Assembly (NCBI RefSeq): GCF_002443255.2
Contig: NW_019211456.1
Coordinates: 46,324,324 to 46,388,323, forward strand
DNA: 64,000 nt
Source of the DNA: Varroa destructor
Taxonomy: Eukaryota > Arthropoda > Arachnida > Mesostigmata > Varroidae
Direction of reading: 5' to 3'
The notes under the pieces were generated by a model, which searched no databases, was not told where the DNA came from, and was given only the letters and a program-made list of their open reading frames with translations. The position numbers were made by a program, and so were the translations under genes. Shown piece after piece: positions 58,510 through 64,000 of the stretch. Within the stretch, counting starts at the first letter, position 1. Every line of letters starts with the position of its first letter.

Positions 58510-58890
58510 ACGACTATGTCCGTCATCTTACACGGCTGCTTGCCCGCGCGCCCGCCATCGCTTCTCATTTGTCCGTGCCTGATGCACTCGCTTGGCCTAG
58601 CAATCAGCTTGAGGCTCGTTGAGTTTCTAAGTCATCTGTAATCCTTCTTCATCCCCGCATGCCGCTCCTGTTACAATTGTTGGCTGGGGCTCGTTTCTTG
58701 TTTTTGTTCCACCAAAGCAGTGACCAACCAGATGGTGCCCTCTAATCCAAACGGCATGGCGACGGCGGCCAGACATAGCGACAGTAACGACAGCAGAAAC
58801 GGATAGGACGATTGCACAAAAGGCCAAGCGCTCCGTCGTCTGACTTGCCTTTCACTAACCCCCGCTATTTTGATCTTCGTCTCACTTTTT

Positions 58891-59094
58891 CTATCGCTCG
58901 CATTGCTCCTCCTGGTCTTTTTGCTTTTTCATATCTTGCTCCTTTTTACGCATTATCTTGTTCAACAAATTAACTAGCACGCAGTGGCGGTATGTAAGCG
59001 GCGGAGTCAACAACATGGACACAACATCGTCCAAAATGGAGCAGACAATCGATGACAAAGCGCTCCGCAGGCCATATTGAACTTCTGGAGGCAT
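58891..59094 (-). CDS. Unrecognised 67-residue ORF with charged C-terminus
   Basis: ATG 59094 to TAG 58891-58893. It has a mildly hydrophobic first part (SSIVCSILDDVVSMLLTPP) and a highly charged end (RKKEQDMKKQKDQEEQ) of coiled-coil type. CTAACAG just upstream could be an acceptor. The complementary strand also has an ATG-started frame (about 59012-59074), so the strand is uncertain. Confidence 0.25.
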   Translation of the reverse strand: MPPEVQYGLRSALSSIVCSILDDVVSMLLTPPLTYRHCVLVNLLNKIMRKKEQDMKKQKDQEEQCER

Positions 59095-59387
59095 GCGCCG
59101 CTGTTAGCACTGTCGACATTGTCTTTCGAAACCGGAGTCGGCAACTGCCGAAGGCGAAGCAGGTTAGAAGGCCATGGGTGGTATGAAGGACTGGGAAAGG
59201 ATACGGCTAGGGTTGTTTAGAAGTGGTGGTGGCGGCTTGCGAACTTTGCCATTGTAGTCACTGCCGTAGATTCCACCGAGGAGGCTGCTGCGCGGGTTTT
59301 GCAATGTCTTCCGCAGAGGTCTCTGCTTCATGGGCATGGATAAGGAGAGGAAAGGACAGAGCCTGTTGTGTAAGCAGCCAAAAGGCA

Positions 59388-59434
59388 AAAGAAGGCTGGA
59401 GCCTTTCTGTTGAAAGAAGGCTGGAGCCTTTCTG
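59388..59434 (+). repeat. 25-bp tandem duplication
   Basis: AAAGAAGGCTGGAGCCTTTC and the next two bases TG occur at 59388 and again at 59413; the first copy is followed by TTG before the repeat. The copies are identical over 22 bases, so the duplication is recent compared with the 1.4/8 kb repeat. Confidence 0.85.
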
Positions 59435-59871
59435 AAAGATTGTACTCGCCGTCGGTCGTCGTGCAGAGTTTGAGACTCTACGAGGTCCCATCAGAACGAA
59501 CAGGTAGGTCCTTGTTCCTACTTGTCCCATTGATGCTTCCAGGTGTTAGATGGGAGGTAACTTCAGGGATGCTACCACTCCGCGTGCGCATCGGTCCAAC
59601 GTTTCGGCCCTTGTTGCGGGGCCTTTCCGTCGGGAGACCTTCCCAGCGTATTCTCCAGTGCAGTGGCTTTGTTTCTCTTCAAGCTTACCTATTCAGTAGA
59701 TTCTTAGATAATTCCCTACAATTATTGCCTCGTAATTACCAGAAGTTATCATCGCTAACTCGAGTTGGATTCAAGGCATACGTATATCGTACACTGAGAG
59801 GCTTTACAAGCACCGCGACGAACTCTTCTGCTCTCAGCGCTTCGGAGGGTATCAAATGCAATATATCTTAA
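59410..59871 (+). CDS. Unrecognised 153-codon open frame
   Basis: The frame starts at TTG within the tandem duplication. The first useful ATG is at 59533, giving 112 residues to TAA 59869-59871. A strong donor (AACAG|GTAGGT at about 59502) and a strong acceptor (GATGCTTCCAG, ends about 59541) lie inside, only 39-40 bases apart; removal would keep the frame. The translation is Leu/Arg-rich, then mixed (QAYLFSRFLDNSLQLLPRNY, GFKAYVYRTLRGFTSTATNS). No domain is recognised. The length supports coding, but the lack of an early ATG does not. Confidence 0.3.
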   Translation: MKEGWSLSERLYSPSVVVQSLRLYEVPSERTGRSLFLLVPLMLPGVRWEVTSGMLPLRVRIGPTFRPLLRGLSVGRPSQRILQCSGFVSLQAYLFSRFLDNSLQLLPRNYQKLSSLTRVGFKAYVYRTLRGFTSTATNSSALSASEGIKCNIS

Positions 59872-60807
59872 GAAGCAGGTTAGCGTTCTTTCTATAAGGC
59901 CAACACCAGCTCCAGTACGCGTCATATACGTCATCATTGTATTATCTATAGTTCACTAAAGGATATATTCATCAATAATTACAACTGCAAAACTAATTTT
60001 TAAATTGCATACAGTTGTTTCTACACGAAACTGCCAAATCCTTATAGCTGAATAAGAGTACACATTTGAATCTTTTATGTGATCGCAATAGGATCGATTT
60101 TATTTGCTTACCGAAATTTATGTATAAAATATTTATTCGCTGAGAAAGTTCTCTATTCGGGGAGCCGCTGTTATTTATACGCAATGTATAGGCATGTGTC
60201 TGTCTGCGTTCAAAAGGCTCGTTGCGTATCAACCGAGACGTACTATAACAGGAAATAAAGCAAACTATAAAGGATCGGGTGGTCATTTCCGCTCTGTCAC
60301 GCATGCTATATCATCACATATTACTTCGGGTCGTTCCTGTCTTTTGCACTGGCGCTCCTCTCGCATGCCTAGATAAACATTAAAACTAAGAACGGTTATA
60401 TACGGTTGTAACGGGCAGCAGGGGTGACGGGACTTGGCTAGCTTATCTAAGATGCCCTATGAAAGCCTCAGGAATTACTGATGAAGCCAATAAGTGGTGG
60501 TTCTAAGGGCGATATGGATTTTTCTCATAAGACGCAATACCAATCCTCGTTCAGTGACAACAATATGTTGGCAAAACGTCTCGACTTCGTTTGTACGTTG
60601 TAAATTCTGGTTTGATTTCGGTCTCATATATACTACTGCTCTATATGTCATTCATCTAACTCGCACTAGTTGCATAGTAACAAAAAGAATACCTATTAAA
60701 TAAGTTCACGTCAAGTAACATAATTTTATATTAAACTTTGGCTGTATCATCATTTTTCTTGTTTACTGTTTATTCATTTATTCATACTTATCATCAGTAT
60801 TACTGTT

Positions 60808-60861
60808 TATGTACGACGGGTGTGTATGATCTTGTATGTACAACGGGTGTTGTGATCGGGG
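60808..60861 (+). repeat. 27-bp tandem duplication
   Basis: TATGTACGACGGGTGTGTAT... is followed immediately by TATGTACAACGGGTGTTGTG..., two imperfect 27-bp units. It lies in a T-rich stretch (60740-61260). Confidence 0.75.
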
Positions 60862-61213
60862 TCCGTATCGACTTTATCTTCGTCCTACTCGTCGTGAGTC
60901 TCTTCATTGTTATCGGAAAAGTTTTACCTCTATGTTTCATTTGATTTTTCACGATTTTATTTATTATCATTATTACTTCATTACACGGAGACGTCTTTCT
61001 ATATTTTCATGTATTTCGCTTATATTTTTGTAGGCCATCTGTATCATATTACCGTTGTTTATTGGAAGAGGGGGTTCTATTTATGACTGAGGCATCTGGA
61101 CCGTTATGCTGTTTATTTATCCTTAGATATCGTGGGGTGTCCTGTGATGATGTAGTTAGGAGGTTTTTTTTTCTGTTGTCGTCACATTATCATTGGTTCA
61201 CAGTATTCTATCA

Positions 61214-61251
61214 GTCGTCGTCGTCGTCGTCGTCGTCATCATCCTCATCAT
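61214..61251. repeat. (GTC)n / (ATC)n triplet repeat
   Basis: Eight GTC units pass into ATC/CTC triplets. The plus-strand frame over it codes for poly-Ser and the minus strand for Asp/Glu, but no gene is supported here. Confidence 0.85.
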
Positions 61252-61488
61252 AATTGGAATTCAAAAGTACACGACAAACTGACAATACGTCTTCCGTAAG
61301 TCAAAACCAACCAGAATATATGTCGACTCCGGAAAACTGGACTCTGAAATACGATTCGAAGGATAGAGCCGTGTTGTAAGTTTCATTTTTTCTTGTTTCT
61401 CCACAGCTTTTGAGCGCAACGCCGGAACATACTTAATCGGCGTATAAACCAACACGATAGAAATATTTCTCGTCCAACGTAATTATAA

Positions 61489-61710
61489 ATGACGATGTCG
61501 AACGCCCTGTTTATGAATTACGTATTTCAATTAGTCTTCACCGTTGTTACTGTTGTGTTTTCTGTTGTCCTGTTCTATACTATTCAATTCTATTTTGGTT
61601 CCAGGAGAAGGCGACAGACATTGCCCTATCCCTGCAGTAATCAACGGTTTCGGGTTCTATTTGTTAATTTGGTTTGCGAGAGTCATTCTCCTGAATTCAG
61701 CTCAACTTAA
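61489..61710 (+). CDS. 73-residue ORF with an N-terminal membrane segment
   Basis: The start is ATG in good context (TATAAATGACG). A long hydrophobic segment (residues about 9-36, with QLVFTVVTVVFSVVLFYTI) is followed by GSRRRRQ and a polar tail, to TAA. This would be a small single-pass membrane protein with a basic cytosolic flank. However, the DNA is T-rich, which by itself yields hydrophobic translations, and the region could be the 3' UTR of the minus-strand exon at 61744-61808. Confidence 0.28.
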   Translation: MTMSNALFMNYVFQLVFTVVTVVFSVVLFYTIQFYFGSRRRRQTLPYPCSNQRFRVLFVNLVCESHSPEFSST

Positions 61711-61743
61711 TTCACCGAATACCGTATCTGTCTGTCTTAAGCC

Positions 61744-61808
61744 CTAGTAGAAGCGGCCGTACGTCGTCATCAGGATGACGAACAGTGCAAATACTTGTAC
61801 CGTCACAC
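61744..61808 (-). CDS. Candidate terminal exon encoding a membrane helix
   Basis: The acceptor TGTGTATGTTTGCAG precedes 61808. Entering at phase 1, the exon reads VTVQVFALFVILMTTYGRFY and stops at TAG 61744-61746. The last transmembrane helix and very short tail of a multi-pass membrane protein would look like this. A minus-strand AATAAA exists about 630 bases on (plus-strand TTTATT near 61113). Upstream exons were not found within the window, and the family is not recognised. Confidence 0.38.
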
Positions 61809-61829
61809 CTGCAAACATACACAGACACA

Positions 61830-63700
61830 GTTATTAGCGGACAAGACGAAATTAACTACCGACACTGTCAGGACCCAAATACGAAACCCATGTAAAGTCT
61901 GTTCCACACTAGCAAATTAATGGATGGACCCAAATCGTGCAGCGTGACACCGTTTTTCTTTTATCTAATCCATAATTAATTAAAGCCATGCTAGTCTGCG
62001 TATGATCAGGCTGACAGCTGGTGCTTCAAACAAATATTGTACCAAATTTGGCGCTTCCACAATCAGATTGGCGCTTAGAAAAGCGGTAGAATTGCCAGTA
62101 ATCTAAAAATAGCCGTCACAGTCAAGTGGCAAAAAAACGACTCAGCCGATTGTGACTGTGTGACATTAGTACTAGTGACGTTACTGGACGGACAAGTTTC
62201 AACTCGAGAAAGTGGTGTAACCGATCTTATTCACGCTTATTGAACATTTAAACAGAACACTTAAATTTACAACTTTAACTATGACAAAGATTACTAAGGC
62301 GCAGACAGGAGGATCATCTGGCGTTTGATGAATCACTCATCGTTCCTTTTGGTATTCAAACGTGTATGGGAAAAAAAAATGGAGAATCGAAGTTTTTCTA
62401 CTATTTTTTAGTTTAACTATTTTTAATCTGTTGCACATACATTGAATCTATACGTTCTACGTTCCGGGAACAAAACTATCGTTTTGCACAAGTCAAATAA
62501 GCTCATCAAGATCGACTGCATATAGAAATACAATTAACACTTATTGTTGTCCCTAACAAAATTGAGCACGTTCAACATTAGAAAAAGTATAATCTTAGCA
62601 AAAATTCAGCAAGTTGACATTATCAGCAGTGAAATGTCGCCAGTAATGCTGAGAACTTGATTATTTACTTTTAACCCGATCACATAATGAGGTGCTCCAC
62701 ATAACATGTTTTATGTAATACTAAATTACTTGATGGATTTTTGTATAATTAACATAATTATTAAGTTACTTAGATCTTATCTTATGAAATAAGGTTCGAA
62801 TTAGCTATGAATGCGAGCGGGTCTTCGGTGATTCATAACTTCTATCGGACTGTTCAAGCACAAGATATCAATCATCAGATGAAATTGGTAGCAGATTTAT
62901 CGGTGCATTGAGGAAATGACAAAAAAAAGAGCCTGCTTGTCTCTATCGTTGGCGCAGGCGACGTATGGATGAGCCTCAAAAAGTTATGGCGAAAAAATTA
63001 TGAATTAAACCTGGCAGGGCTTAAGCCCTATAATATGTCCTGAATAATGTTCCGACACAAACATAATGTGTATTATTAAAAGATAGATCAGTAGAATTAT
63101 TATTAAGATTAAGAACACCTGATATTTCTTAACTAAGCATTCGGGGAAATGTCATGTCTTTTATAAATCTGCTTGCAATTAAAATCCTAGAGATGTAGAT
63201 TCGCGTTTCCACTAAAACATACAAAACCCCCCAAAAAGTGCAGTAATTTATTACAGTGTGGACAATTGATGTTGGACCAACATTGTTACTGAATTGGATG
63301 TGTTATACTGGCACGCACAGATAGCACCTCGTTATATTTCTCTTATTTAACTAAAAATAAGTGTAGCTACTTTGGGTTTACCGTATTCGTATATACGCTA
63401 GGCACACGTGGATAAGTAAATAAAGCAACGTTTGCGATATGAACTGCTGGGAAACAGCGTCTCGCTGGAACTTACGCCAGAGGCCATTTATATGGACAAT
63501 CATGCTATCCTGCTTAGATTTTCCTATAGCTGATCTGGATTAGATCTTATAAGAGTGACTAAACGCGATATACTACTGGCTTGAATTGAAAATATTACCG
63601 TTGGCCTTACGCGTCGATGCGGCATTTCGCGGCCGTACGTTATCTTATGCTAGGCCTCGCCTGTTCCCGGATGCTTTCCATACTATCTGCTGTGCTTATT
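61830..63700. other. No gene seen
   Basis: AT-rich DNA, perhaps intronic for the minus-strand exon at 61744-61808. I found no further exon for it. Confidence 0.35.
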
Positions 63701-63721
63701 TTTGTAGCGTTATCGTTTTAG

Positions 63722-63790
63722 CTGCTTCTGTTACCTCTCTGTGATGCATCTTTGATAACTGTACATCCATTCGACGGCCGCAGAGAGAAG
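63722..63790 (+). CDS. Candidate internal exon, 23 codons
   Basis: The exon is well bounded: acceptor TTTTTGTAGCGTTATCGTTTTAG (last 20 bases pyrimidine-rich) ends at 63721, and a perfect donor, GAGAAG|GTAAGT, follows 63790. The 69 bases are open in phase 0 (LLLLPLCDASLITVHPFDGR, then REK) and closed by stops on either side in that frame. The hydrophobic start could be the tail of a signal peptide. The gene would continue beyond the right edge of the window. Confidence 0.35.
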
Positions 63791-64000
63791 GTAAGTTCCA
63801 TCATAAATATTCGACACGTATCGGTGAACCGCAAAAGCATAACGGGCGGTAATGGTTCCGTGGGCGATGGCGACAACTGTAGCTGTGATTGTCTCGGCGA
63901 CAGTATAATTTCATATTATACGAGAACAAAACGTGCAAAAAAGCAGAAAGCAAGCTGGGGGCTTGCGGTCGGTCGTTTCGGCGGAGCGAAGTGGTAGAGT

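Overview
This is 64 kb of eukaryotic DNA, most probably from an arthropod. There are no operons or bacterial ribosome-binding sites. The sequence is AT-rich with scattered GC-richer pockets. The best ORFs are short and bounded by GT/AG splice signals, poly-T and poly-A tracts and microsatellites are common, and a scaffold gap of 100 Ns sits at 41932-42031. A mite or tick is a guess from general character; nothing in the sequence proves it. I recognise no complete, named gene. Every gene call here is a candidate exon or small ORF judged by open reading frame, splice sites, ATG context, poly(A) signals and amino-acid character. I have not assigned functions to proteins I do not recognise.

Layout. 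1-9 kb is AT-rich and carries two diverged copies (about 1455-2600 and 8043-9090) of an unnamed interspersed repeat, with a possible small two-exon gene and poly(A) signal between them (5.1-5.8 kb). 9-20 kb is mostly empty apart from two isolated ORFs (12.3 and 12.65 kb), a GC-rich block with a TATA-like box (15-16 kb) and a perfect 20-bp palindrome with a TGACGTCA core (16.41 kb). 20.5-27.3 kb is the first GC-rich, pyrimidine-rich domain. It has a TATA-like box, several strong donor and acceptor sites, and candidate exons on both strands that overlap at 26.5 kb. 27.3-43 kb is AT-rich with a local duplication, decayed LINE-like fragments (RNase H-like, YADD-like and RT-like at 33 and 36.6 kb) and a few candidate exons.

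43.6-45.5 kb is the best-supported element: a degenerate non-LTR retrotransposon whose reverse transcriptase motifs can be followed across several frames. 46-56 kb holds candidate exons mostly on the minus strand. The best is a two-exon 3' gene end at 55.13-55.55 kb with a poly(A) signal at 54985-54990; a 48-bp near-perfect palindrome lies just beyond it. 57-60 kb is the second GC-richer domain. It includes a first coding exon that encodes a signal peptide (57348-57390) and an opposing ATG-started ORF (57876-58157). The right end carries a minus-strand terminal exon (61744-61808) and a well-bounded plus-strand exon (63722-63790).

I found no rRNA, convincing tRNA, CRISPR array or prokaryotic system. 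Candidate exons in one area may belong to one gene, but I could not join them into a full model without transcript data.
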